Below the pieces are notes generated by a model. The model worked only from the letters and a program-made list of their open reading frames with translations. It made no database searches and was not told the DNA's origin. This document shows, one piece after another, positions 17,505 through 25,403 of a stretch of 38,735 nucleotides of DNA. Position 1 is the first letter of the stretch, and each line of letters opens with the position of its first letter. Source of the stretch: Clostridia bacterium (GTDB lineage: Bacteria > Bacillota > Clostridia > Christensenellales > Borkfalkiaceae); NCBI GenBank assembly GCA_029066845.1, contig JAIEFR010000021.1, forward strand, positions 1-38,735. The letters are read 5' to 3'. Both the position numbers and the translations under genes were made by a program.

Positions 17505-17993
17505 ATGAAAACTTGCGTGTTTGCAGGCACGTTCGACCCGCCCACGTCGGGGCATAAGGAAGTGGTCGAAAAGGCTTTGAAAATTTTCGACGGCGTAACG
17601 GTCGCTTTAATGATAAATACGGACAAGACCTGCCTTTTCACAAGCGAGGAAAGGCTTGCGCTGTTAAAGGAGCTTTTCGGCGCGGACGAGAGAATTAAAG
17701 TCGTATCTTACGACGGCGCGGTGGTCGATCTTCTGAAAGAGGAGAACACGCCCTTCTACGTGCGCGGCGTGCGGGACACGATAGATTTCGAATACGAAAA
17801 CCGCAACCACTTCGCAAGCAAAAAGCTTATGGACGGGCTGATAACAATCTATATCCCCGCCGAGCAGGAAAGCCTGCACGTAAGCTCTACGCTGGTGCGC
17901 AACTCGCTTAAATTCAATAAGGAATTTTACGGATATATACCGTCGGAAATACGCGGAAGCGTAAGGAAAATTTTGGAGGCTAAGAATGTTTGA
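17505..17993 (+). CDS. coaD: Phosphopantetheine adenylyltransferase
   Basis: This 162-residue nucleotidyltransferase makes dephospho-CoA from 4'-phosphopantetheine and ATP. The TxGH motif is in GTFDPPTSGHKEVVEKAL, the substrate loop is FYVRGVRDTIDFEYE, and SSTLVRNSL is the equivalent of the ISSS(x)R motif. A Shine-Dalgarno (AAGGAG) lies just before the ATG. The 3' end overlaps the DAHP synthase gene by 8 nt. Confidence 0.95.
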   Translation: MKTCVFAGTFDPPTSGHKEVVEKALKIFDGVTVALMINTDKTCLFTSEERLALLKELFGADERIKVVSYDGAVVDLLKEENTPFYVRGVRDTIDFEYENRNHFASKKLMDGLITIYIPAEQESLHVSSTLVRNSLKFNKEFYGYIPSEIRGSVRKILEAKNV

Positions 17994-19008
17994 GAAGCAG
18001 ATAAGAATACCCGAACCCGAGGAAATAAAGGCGCAGATGCCCCTGCCCGAAAATCTTAAAGCGGTGAAGGAGGCAAGGGATAAGGCAATTTCGGACGTCA
18101 TAACGGGCGGCAGCGACAAGCTTATAATCATTGTCGGACCGTGCTCCGCTCACGCAGAAAAGCCCGTGCTGGACTACGTGGAAAGGCTGGGCAAGCTCAA
18201 CGAAAAGGTAAAGGACAAGCTTGTTCTGGTGCCCAGAATTTACACCAACAAACCGCGTACCAAGGGGGTGGGCTACAAGGGTATGTTTTCCCAGCCCGAC
18301 CCCAACAAGTCGGAAGATATTTTAAAGGGTATCAGGACCATAAGGGATCTGAACATAAAGGCTATCGGGGTGAGCGGACTTGCGGCGGCTGACGAAATGC
18401 TGTACCCCGCAAACTACGCGTATCTGGACGATTTGCTTTCATACGTTGCGGTGGGCGCAAGAAGCTCGGAAAATCAGCTTCACCGCCTTACGGCAAGCGG
18501 TATGGACGTTGCGGTGGGTATAAAAAATCCTATGAGCGGCTCCATTCTCGTGCTTTTGAATTCCATATACGCCGCGCAGTCGGGGCAGACCTTCAAGCTT
18601 AACGGCTGGCAGGTAAGGACGGACGGCAACCCTCTTGCCCACGCGATCTTACGCGGAGCGGTGGACGGCTACGGCAACGACATTCCCAACTTCCACTACG
18701 AAACGGTTATGCAGGTTATAGAGGGCTATGCAAAGTCGGGGCTTAAAAACCCTGCGATTATAATCGACGCAAACCACTCCAACAGCGGCAAGAAGTTCAA
18801 ACAGCAGATACGTATTGCCGAGGAGGTTATGAACAACCGCCTTTACGATAAGGACTTTAAAGCCAACGTCAAGGGCTTTATGATAGAGAGCTTTATCGAG
18901 GAAGGAAATCAGGCGGAGGACAAGGTTTACGGCAAGTCCATAACCGACCCCTGCCTCGGCTGGTGCGATACCGAAAGGCTTATTCTGGACATCGCAAATA
19001 AGGTATAA
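17986..19008 (+). CDS. 3-deoxy-7-phosphoheptulonate (DAHP) synthase, class I
   Basis: This 340-residue enzyme condenses PEP and erythrose 4-phosphate, the first step of the shikimate pathway. It belongs to the AroF/G/H (type I alpha) group: VGPCSAHAEKPVLDYVERL, VPRIYTNKPRTKGVGYKGM, ARSSENQLHRLTASGMD, IDANHSNSGKKF and GKSITDPCLGW. The length is normal for the group. It overlaps coaD and is followed by prephenate dehydratase, so the pair feeds phenylalanine synthesis. Which aromatic amino acid inhibits it cannot be read from the sequence here. Confidence 0.94.
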   Translation: MFEKQIRIPEPEEIKAQMPLPENLKAVKEARDKAISDVITGGSDKLIIIVGPCSAHAEKPVLDYVERLGKLNEKVKDKLVLVPRIYTNKPRTKGVGYKGMFSQPDPNKSEDILKGIRTIRDLNIKAIGVSGLAAADEMLYPANYAYLDDLLSYVAVGARSSENQLHRLTASGMDVAVGIKNPMSGSILVLLNSIYAAQSGQTFKLNGWQVRTDGNPLAHAILRGAVDGYGNDIPNFHYETVMQVIEGYAKSGLKNPAIIIDANHSNSGKKFKQQIRIAEEVMNNRLYDKDFKANVKGFMIESFIEEGNQAEDKVYGKSITDPCLGWCDTERLILDIANKV

Positions 19009-19061
19009 ATTTAATTGATTGAGCCATATGTGCGGCTCAAAAGGTGAAAAAGGAGGTATAT

Positions 19062-19892
19062 ATGGCAGTCAACGGTGATAAAGTCGGCTATCTCGGACCT
19101 GACGGCACGTACAGTTTTCTTGCCGCAAAAAAGCTTTGTCCGCAAGCGGATTTAACCGCTTATTCTTCCTTTTTTGTCGTCTTTAAAGCACTTGAGGACG
19201 GCGTTGTGAACGGCATTGTCGTGCCTGTGGAAAACACGGTAAACGGCGCGGTTACGCAGGTGCTGGACCTGTTGCAGGAGAGCGAAAATATCTGTGCCAC
19301 CGCCGCGTGCGCCGTCAAGGTGGACCACCGTCTGGCAACGTGCGAAGGCGCGGATTTAAGTAAGATAGAGCGCGTGTATTCACACTCGCAGGCGCTTGCA
19401 CAGTGTTCCAGATTTCTTGTGAATAACCTGCCGCAAGCTAAGCTTATTGAAACGTCGTCAACCGCCGAGAGCCTGGATAAAATCAAGAGCGCGGAGGACG
19501 CCGGCATAGTGGGAAGTCACTGCCAAAGGAAGAGCGTCGCGCTTTCAGATTATTCCGTTTCGGACGAGGAAAAGAACTACACGCAATTTCTGTATGCGCG
19601 CAAGGGCGCACCCGCGGACGACGCGTTCTCGGACAGAATTTTCTTTTCGGTTACCTGCCGTCACAGAGTGGGCGCGCTGGTTGAGCTACTTTCTATTTTG
19701 CGCGAAAGCTCCATAAATATGACCGAAATAGAGAGCCGCCCCATAAAGAACAGGACGGGCGAATTCCGCTTCTTTATCGAGGTGGAGGGCAACTATGCCG
19801 ACCCCGGAATAAAGAGAGCGCTTAAAAAGATAGAGACAGAGGCAAACTCTTATAAGCTTCTCGGCTGCTACGTCTGCGGCTTACCAAAGTGA
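19062..19892 (+). CDS. pheA: Prephenate dehydratase with ACT domain
   Basis: This 276-residue enzyme converts prephenate to phenylpyruvate for phenylalanine synthesis. The catalytic domain opens GYLGPDGTYSFLAAKKL, with PVENTVNGAVTQVLDLL, the helix HSQALAQCSRFL and ETSSTAESL. The C-terminal ACT domain (RHRVGALVELLSILRESSIN, then MTEIESRPIKNRTGEFRFF) carries the ESRP motif for phenylalanine feedback. It is monofunctional, with no chorismate mutase domain. The ATG at 19062 is set by AGGAGG 5 nt upstream. Its last 12 bases overlap the convergent ylbJ gene. Confidence 0.95.
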   Translation: MAVNGDKVGYLGPDGTYSFLAAKKLCPQADLTAYSSFFVVFKALEDGVVNGIVVPVENTVNGAVTQVLDLLQESENICATAACAVKVDHRLATCEGADLSKIERVYSHSQALAQCSRFLVNNLPQAKLIETSSTAESLDKIKSAEDAGIVGSHCQRKSVALSDYSVSDEEKNYTQFLYARKGAPADDAFSDRIFFSVTCRHRVGALVELLSILRESSINMTEIESRPIKNRTGEFRFFIEVEGNYADPGIKRALKKIETEANSYKLLGCYVCGLPK

Positions 19893-20828
19893 AAAGAGGC
19901 AAAGGAGCGCAAAGCATATCGCGCCCTGCAATAATTTGAAAGCGATAAAAAACCACGCCTTTACGCCGCACTTGCCCAGATAGCACATCTGTTGCGCAAT
20001 GATGGAAGCGCCGCCGAAGGTTATTAAAAAACCCGCAAGGGGCAGGGCGAAAAAACCGCCCGCGCCTGCAAGCGCAAAGCATCCGCCCGTCGCCTCGCAC
20101 AGACCCGTGCACAGACCGCCCGCGATTTCCTTGCCCAGCAGAGGCGCAAGAACGAATTCGAGCGGCATAAAAATATTGAAATCGGCAAGAACCTTGGATA
20201 GGGTGTAGAAAAAGCAGATAAAGCCGCCCGCGACAAGCGAGGCGATAACGCCGCCGTAGAAGCTGGAATACAGCACGTCGCCGCCGTTGGGCTTCATAAC
20301 TTTCAGTTCTTTGCCGTCATCTCGTTTTTTGGAAAAGAGGCAGTAGACGAGCGACGAGCCGACAACCGAAATGAGCGCAGCGCACAGGAGCTTGACCCCC
20401 GCGCCGTTGCCGCCGAACGCCTTTGCACCCACCGTGCCGAGGGCGAACAGCGGACCGCAGGTAGAGCACAGCGGCGCAAGCTTTTTGGTTTCGCTTTGAG
20501 TGATAAGTCCGCTCTCGCGGTACTCGCTTAAAATTCTGCTGCCCGCGGGATAGCCCGAGCAAACGCTCATAAAAAACAGCGGAAAGGCGGCGGCAGGCAG
20601 TTTGAGTTTTTTGGAAAGTTTAGCAAAGGGTTTTGCGGCTTTCTGCGCCGCGCCCATCTTGATAAGCAAGAGGGTTATGACCATAAAGGGAAAGAGCGAC
20701 GGCAGAACGCATTCCGCCCACAGACATATTCCGTCGAAGCAAACCGAAAGGTATCTGTCGGGGAAGGCTATCAGAACCGCGCCGAAAAAAATCAGCACGG
20801 CGCATAATACGACTTTTTTAAACCTCAT
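19881..20828 (-). CDS. ylbJ: YlbJ-like sporulation integral membrane protein
   Basis: This 315-residue polytopic membrane protein with about eight hydrophobic helices belongs to the nucleoside-recognition/YlbJ family. In Bacillus, YlbJ is a sporulation protein needed for spore heat resistance. Matching segments are ECVLPSLFPFMVITLLL, FMSVCSGYPAGSRILSEY, APLCSTCGPLFALGTVG, LLGKEIAGGLCTGLCEATGG and LITFGGASIIAQQMCYL. It is the expected neighbour of rsmD-coaD and the patatin gene but is transcribed in the opposite direction. Its stop lies inside pheA. Substrate unknown. Confidence 0.88.
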   Translation of the reverse strand: MRFKKVVLCAVLIFFGAVLIAFPDRYLSVCFDGICLWAECVLPSLFPFMVITLLLIKMGAAQKAAKPFAKLSKKLKLPAAAFPLFFMSVCSGYPAGSRILSEYRESGLITQSETKKLAPLCSTCGPLFALGTVGAKAFGGNGAGVKLLCAALISVVGSSLVYCLFSKKRDDGKELKVMKPNGGDVLYSSFYGGVIASLVAGGFICFFYTLSKVLADFNIFMPLEFVLAPLLGKEIAGGLCTGLCEATGGCFALAGAGGFFALPLAGFLITFGGASIIAQQMCYLGKCGVKAWFFIAFKLLQGAICFALLCLFSLW

Positions 20829-20860
20829 ACGGTAATAATTATTATAGGCAGGGTTGAATT

Positions 20861-21652
20861 ATGAGTAAAAAAATAGGACTTGCCCTCGGCAGCGGCGGTT
20901 CGCGCGGAGTGGCGCATATAGGCGTTATAAAAGCGCTGGAAGAGGAGGGTATCCGCCCCGACTATATAGTGGGCTGTTCTATGGGCTCGGTCGTGGGTGC
21001 GGCTTACGCCAACGGTCTGAGCGTGGACGAAATGTTCGAGGCGGTTTCCAAAATAAAGGCGTTGCAGCTTATCGACCTTTCCGCCGTGCCGCTTACCCGC
21101 CTTGCGCTTCTGCGCGGCAATAAGATGTTCAATCTTCTTGCCAATACCCTTGGCGACGTAACGTTCGACCGGCTTCAAATACCCTTCCGCTGTATTGCAA
21201 GCGATTTGTATTCGGGCAGGCTTGTCACCCTTTCGGAGGGTAGCGTAACGCAGGCGGTAAAAGCTTCAAGCTCCATTCCTGGAGTATTCCCGCCCGTAAA
21301 GCTTAACGGCAAGCTTTTGGTTGACGGCGGCGTACTCTGCCGCGTGCCCACCGAACAGGTCAAGGAAATGGGCGCGGACGTCGTCATTGCCGTGGACGTT
21401 CTGGACAACGCCAAGGAGAGCGTGACCGAGGTTAAAAACATAGTCGCTATGGTCGTGCGCGTGTTCGATATGATGGACCATAACCGCAACGAAATGCAGA
21501 AGACAATTACGGGCTGCAAGAACGAGGTTTGGGTCGTGCCCGAAATGAAGGGTATGGTGCAGTACGAAATCAAGAACTTCGACAGGGCGTACGAAGAGGG
21601 ATATGCCGCAACCAAAGCCAAAATGCAGGAAATAAAAGAACTGATTAAATAA
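20861..21652 (+). CDS. Patatin-like phospholipase (YlbK/RssA type)
   Basis: This 263-residue serine hydrolase of the patatin family has the oxyanion loop GSGGSRGVAHIGVIKAL, the nucleophile elbow GCSMGSVVG (Ser about residue 42) and the catalytic Asp in LLVDGGVLCRVPTEQV, giving a complete Ser-Asp dyad. Family members are lipid acyl hydrolases; the substrate is not known. In Bacillus the homologue ylbK follows ylbJ, and the same neighbour relation is kept here although ylbJ is reversed. No Shine-Dalgarno is clear beyond CAGGG upstream of the ATG. Confidence 0.92.
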   Translation: MSKKIGLALGSGGSRGVAHIGVIKALEEEGIRPDYIVGCSMGSVVGAAYANGLSVDEMFEAVSKIKALQLIDLSAVPLTRLALLRGNKMFNLLANTLGDVTFDRLQIPFRCIASDLYSGRLVTLSEGSVTQAVKASSSIPGVFPPVKLNGKLLVDGGVLCRVPTEQVKEMGADVVIAVDVLDNAKESVTEVKNIVAMVVRVFDMMDHNRNEMQKTITGCKNEVWVVPEMKGMVQYEIKNFDRAYEEGYAATKAKMQEIKELIK

Positions 21653-21664
21653 AAAATTTTTACT

Positions 21665-22975
21665 ATGGATTTATTCGACTTCAACGGCAACGAGGAGAGC
21701 GCAAAGCCGCTTGCCGAGCGTATGCGTGCAAACAACTTAAACGACTTTATCGGGCAGAAGCACATCGTTGCGGAAGGCTCGCTTCTTCGCCGCGCAATCT
21801 CGCTTGACAGACTGGGCAGCTGTATTTTTTACGGTCCTCCCGGCACTGGCAAAACCACGCTTGCCAACATAGTCGCTTCCACCACGCACGGCGAGTTTAT
21901 AAAGCTCAACGCCGTACAGGCGGGCGTTGCCGACGTAAAGGCAGCGGTAAAGCAGGCGGAAGACAATCTTAAAATGTACGGCAAGCGCACCTATCTGATG
22001 CTTGACGAGTGCCACCGTTTCAGCAAGACTCAGTCGGACAGTCTGCTGCCCGCAATCGAAAAGGGCACGGTTATTTTCATCGGTTCGACAACCGAAAATC
22101 CTTACGCTTCGATGACTCCCGCAATCGTTTCCAGATGCCGCGTCTTCGAGTTTAAAAGACTGACGGACGGAGAAATTTCGGACGCGCTCGAAAAGGCGCT
22201 TGCCGACAAAAGGCACGGCCTGGGCGGCTATCAGACGCAGGTGGATAATGAGGCAATTTCGCACATTGCGCATATGGCGGGCGGCGATTTGCGCGCCGCA
22301 TACAACGCGCTGGAGCTTGCCGTTTTAACTACGCCCGTCGGCACGGACGGCGTAATTCACGTGACCATATCCGACGCCGAACAGTCAATTCAGCGCAAGG
22401 CTCTTTCCTACGGCAAGGACGAATACTACGACTATCTTTCGGCATTCTGCAAGTCGTTGAGGGGGAGCGATTCGAACGCCGCGCTGTACTACGCAATGCG
22501 GCTTATCGAGGGCGGTTGCGACCCGCTTATGGTTGCAAGGCGGCTTGTCGTTCACTCGTCCGAGGACGTGGGAATGGCTGACCCGCGCGCTCTGCAAATT
22601 GCAACCTCCGCGCTGTACGCGTTCGAAAAAATCGGCTATCCCGAGGGGCTTATTCCCCTTTCAAACGCCATAATATACGTGTGCGAAGCTCCCAAATCGA
22701 ATACGGTCGTCACGGCAATGAACGCCGCAAAGAGGGACGCGAGAGAGGTGCGCGACGACGAGGGAGTGCCCGCATATTTAAAGGACAATTCCTACGGCGG
22801 CAAGGAGGACAAGGCGCAGTCGCGGCTTTACAAATACCCGCACGATTTCGGCGGTTACGTGGAGCAGCAGTATCTGCCGAACGCCTTAAAGGATCGCGTT
22901 TATTACACGCCCACCGACATCGGGTTTGAAAAAACAGTCAAAGAAATCCGCAAAACCAAAGGCAAGAAAAATTAG
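21665..22975 (+). CDS. rarA: RarA/MgsA replication-associated AAA+ ATPase
   Basis: This 436-residue clamp-loader-like ATPase is associated with stalled replication forks. It opens with the typical PLAERMRANNLNDFIGQKHI, Walker A GPPGTGKTTLANIVA, Walker B LDECHRF (most homologues have DEIHRF) and sensor 1 GSTTENPYASMTPAIVSRCR. The C-terminal tetramerisation domain includes LIEGGCDPLMVARRLV, SEDVGMADPRAL and PHDFGGYVEQQYLP. The ATG at 21665 follows the patatin stop by 12 nt without a recognisable Shine-Dalgarno. Confidence 0.95.
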   Translation: MDLFDFNGNEESAKPLAERMRANNLNDFIGQKHIVAEGSLLRRAISLDRLGSCIFYGPPGTGKTTLANIVASTTHGEFIKLNAVQAGVADVKAAVKQAEDNLKMYGKRTYLMLDECHRFSKTQSDSLLPAIEKGTVIFIGSTTENPYASMTPAIVSRCRVFEFKRLTDGEISDALEKALADKRHGLGGYQTQVDNEAISHIAHMAGGDLRAAYNALELAVLTTPVGTDGVIHVTISDAEQSIQRKALSYGKDEYYDYLSAFCKSLRGSDSNAALYYAMRLIEGGCDPLMVARRLVVHSSEDVGMADPRALQIATSALYAFEKIGYPEGLIPLSNAIIYVCEAPKSNTVVTAMNAAKRDAREVRDDEGVPAYLKDNSYGGKEDKAQSRLYKYPHDFGGYVEQQYLPNALKDRVYYTPTDIGFEKTVKEIRKTKGKKN

Positions 22976-22987
22976 CGCCGATATTGT

Positions 22988-23016
22988 TTGACAAGGGTGC
23001 AAAAAAATAATATAAT
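22988..23016 (+). promoter_or_regulatory. Consensus promoter of the aspS-gatCAB operon
   Basis: TTGACA (22988-22993), a 17-bp spacer and TATAAT (23011-23016) form a perfect sigma-A promoter, as is usual where a T-box leader provides the control. Confidence 0.88.
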
Positions 23017-23036
23017 TTACGTAAATTATAAATAAA

Positions 23037-23328
23037 GGCTGTGACGAAGACACGTTCCGCATAATCACCGTTTTACAGAGAGCGGGGGCAAGGTGAAAGC
23101 TCCGCAGACAAGGATATGCGTGAATAACACTTCCGAGCCGCTTAGCTGAACACGCACTGAAATGTGCGCAAAGTAGGGTAAGCCGCAAAACTTTCCCGCG
23201 TTAGTGGTTTATATGAGGGACCGTTCAAAAGACGGTAACTCGGGTGGCACCGCGAATTTTTCCGTTCGTCCCGAGAGATTAAAAAGTAATTATTTTTTAT
23301 TCTCTTCGGCGGGCGGCTTTTTTATTTT
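23037..23328 (+). ncRNA. T-box riboswitch, tRNA-responsive leader of aspS-gatCAB
   Basis: The signature GGGTGGCACCGCG at 23243-23255 is the T-box. Its TGGC bulge would pair with a GCCA tRNA 3' end, as in tRNA-Asn or tRNA-Asp (discriminator G). In Stem I, CGCATA (from ~23077) pairs with TATGCG (23115-23120). Below it, GAATAACAC places AAC (23126-23128, Asn) as the best specifier; no Asp codon sits in that loop. The antiterminator pairs CTCGGG with CCCGAG. The competing terminator pairs CCGTTCGTC (plus GAGAG) with CTCTTCGGCGGGCGG, followed by TTTTTT at 23318-23323. Uncharged tRNA should allow read-through. The specifier assignment is a manual fold. Confidence 0.93.
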
Positions 23329-23353
23329 CCGCGGAAGGGAAAAGGGAGCAGAT

Positions 23354-25099
23354 ATGTCAGATTTGTATCGTACCAAAAGAGCAGACGAGATTGGCGAAAG
23401 CCTTGTCGGTCAGCAGGTAAAGCTTGCCGGCTGGATTGAAAACGTGCGCGACCACGGCGGCGTTTCGTTCATTGATTTGCGCGACTACTACGGCGTTGTG
23501 CAGGTGGTTATGCGCGATACGGCTTTGCTTGACGGACTCAATAAGGAGGACTGCATTTCCGTAGAGGGCATAATCGAAAAGCGCGACGAGGAAACTTATA
23601 ACCCCAAAATTCAGTCGGGCACGGTGGAGCTCAACTGCAAGGCGGTTAAGGTTCTGGGCAAGGTGCGCGAACAGCTTCCCTTTGAAATTATAACCTCCAA
23701 GGAAACGAGGGAGGACGTAAGACTTAAATACCGCTTCCTCGATCTGCGCAACCGCAAGGTCAAGGACAACGTAATCTTCCGTTCGGAAGTGATTTCTTTC
23801 CTGCGCGCCAAGATGAGCGAGATGGGCTTTCTGGAAGTGCAGACGCCTATACTCTGCGCATCGTCCCCCGAGGGTGCGCGCGACTACATCGTTCCCTCGC
23901 GCCGCTACAAGGGCAAGTTCTACGCACTGCCCCAGGCTCCCCAGCAGTACAAACAGCTTTTAATGGTTTCGGGAATCGATAAGTATTTCCAGATTGCGCC
24001 CTGCTTCCGCGACGAGGACGCGCGTGCAGACCGTTCGCCGGGAGAGTTCTACCAGCTCGATTTTGAAATGGCGTTCGCCACGCAGGAGGACGTTTTCAAG
24101 GTGGGCGAGGAGGTGCTTTCCCAGACCTTTGCAAAGTTTGCCCCCGAGGGGTACGAAGTGACAAAAGCGCCCTTCCCCGTTATCCCCTACAAGCAGGCTA
24201 TGCTGGAATTCGGCTCCGATAAGCCCGATTTGAGAAACCCTCTTCGCATCATAGATTTGTCCGAATTCTTCAACAAGTGCACGTTCAAGCCCTTCCAGAA
24301 CAAGTGCGTAAGGGCGGTTAAGGTGCACGCCGAAATGAGCAAGGGCTTCCACGAGAAGCTGCTTGCGTTCGCGCTCTCCATCGGTATGGGCGGACTGGGC
24401 TATCTGGAAGTTATGCCCGATAAGACCTACAAAGGACCTATCGACAAATTTATTCCCGCGGAGCTTAAAGAGGAGATGCGCACGCTTGCAAAGCTGGAAG
24501 TGGGCGACACCATATTCTTTATTGCGGACAACAAGGAAAAGGCGCCCAAGTATGCGGGACAGATCCGCAACGAGCTGGGCGACAAGCTGGGCTTGACCGA
24601 AAAGAACGCCTACCGCTTCTGCTTTATCAACGACTTCCCTATGTACGAGCTGGACGAGGAGACGGGCAAGGTCGGCTTTACGCACAACCCGTTCTCTATG
24701 CCGCAGGGCGGTCTGGAAGCTCTGAACACCAAGGACCCGCTGGATATTCTGGCTTATCAGTACGACATCGTCTGCAACGGCGTGGAGCTGTCTTCCGGCG
24801 CGGTGAGAAACCACGACCTGGATATAATGGTAAAGGCGTTCGAGATTGCGGGCTACGACGAGCAGACCTTAAAGGATAAGTTCGGCGCGCTATATACCGC
24901 GTTCAAGTTCGGTGCGCCCCCTCACGCAGGTATGGCGCCCGGCGTTGACAGAATGATTATGCTCCTCAAAAACGAGGAGAATATAAGGGAAGTAATCGCA
25001 TTCCCGATGTCGGCTTCCGCGCAGGATCTGATGTGCGGCGCACCTAACGAAGTGACGGAAACGCAGCTGCGCGAAGTCCATATTAAAATCAGACAATAA
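23354..25099 (+). CDS. aspS: Aspartyl-tRNA synthetase, probably nondiscriminating
   Basis: This 581-residue class II bacterial-type AspRS has an N-terminal OB anticodon-binding domain (LAGWIENVRDHGGVSFIDLR), motif 2 (FRDEDARADRSPGEFYQLD), the inserted GAD domain and motif 3 (GAPPHAGMAPGVDRMIMLL). The RDHGG segment in the anticodon domain resembles enzymes that also charge tRNA-Asn, from memory of the family. The directly following gatCAB supports that role. The ATG at 23354 follows AGGGAG and lies after the T-box terminator; the frame extends upstream into the leader, but that part is RNA structure. The gap to gatC is 10 nt. Confidence 0.95.
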   Translation: MSDLYRTKRADEIGESLVGQQVKLAGWIENVRDHGGVSFIDLRDYYGVVQVVMRDTALLDGLNKEDCISVEGIIEKRDEETYNPKIQSGTVELNCKAVKVLGKVREQLPFEIITSKETREDVRLKYRFLDLRNRKVKDNVIFRSEVISFLRAKMSEMGFLEVQTPILCASSPEGARDYIVPSRRYKGKFYALPQAPQQYKQLLMVSGIDKYFQIAPCFRDEDARADRSPGEFYQLDFEMAFATQEDVFKVGEEVLSQTFAKFAPEGYEVTKAPFPVIPYKQAMLEFGSDKPDLRNPLRIIDLSEFFNKCTFKPFQNKCVRAVKVHAEMSKGFHEKLLAFALSIGMGGLGYLEVMPDKTYKGPIDKFIPAELKEEMRTLAKLEVGDTIFFIADNKEKAPKYAGQIRNELGDKLGLTEKNAYRFCFINDFPMYELDEETGKVGFTHNPFSMPQGGLEALNTKDPLDILAYQYDIVCNGVELSSGAVRNHDLDIMVKAFEIAGYDEQTLKDKFGALYTAFKFGAPPHAGMAPGVDRMIMLLKNEENIREVIAFPMSASAQDLMCGAPNEVTETQLREVHIKIRQ

Positions 25100-25109
25100 G
25101 GATATATTT

Positions 25110-25403
25110 ATGTCAGTTACTCAGAAAGAAATAAAGACGCTTGCGCGGCTTTCCAGACTTGAATTTTCGGACGAGGAAATTGAAAAGTTCGCGCCCGAGT
25201 TCGAGGAAATAATCGAGTTCGCAAACAGAATAAACGAACAGGTAGAAGGCGATACGGGCTCCATACGCGAGGTCGTTTCGCGCACCGTAAAGTGGGAGGA
25301 TTTGCGCGAGGACGATGTGAAGGAGAGCCTGCCAAACGAAAAGATAACCTCCAACGTTCAGGCGGAAGGCGGATACTTCCCCGTGAGGAGGGTGGTAAAG
25401 TGA
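25110..25403 (+). CDS. gatC: Asp/Glu-tRNA amidotransferase subunit C
   Basis: This 97-residue subunit of the GatCAB amidotransferase stabilises GatA on GatB. It opens with TQKEIKTLARLSRLEFSDEE, then EFEEIIEFANRINE, and ends with the strand/loop SNVQAEGGYFPVRRVVK. The length is normal. A Shine-Dalgarno-like AAGGA precedes the ATG. Its stop overlaps the gatA start (GTGA). Confidence 0.96.
   Translation: MSVTQKEIKTLARLSRLEFSDEEIEKFAPEFEEIIEFANRINEQVEGDTGSIREVVSRTVKWEDLREDDVKESLPNEKITSNVQAEGGYFPVRRVVK

Noticed and set aside
19019-19040. TTGAGCC/GGCTCAA hairpin between DAHP synthase and pheA as a terminator or attenuator
   Set aside because: The stem is only 7 bp with no U run, and there is no leader peptide rich in Phe. 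It is left as an unassigned hairpin.
23204-23353. N-terminal extension of AspRS into the leader
   Set aside because: This stretch is the T-box antiterminator and terminator; the family start is at the ATG at 23354.
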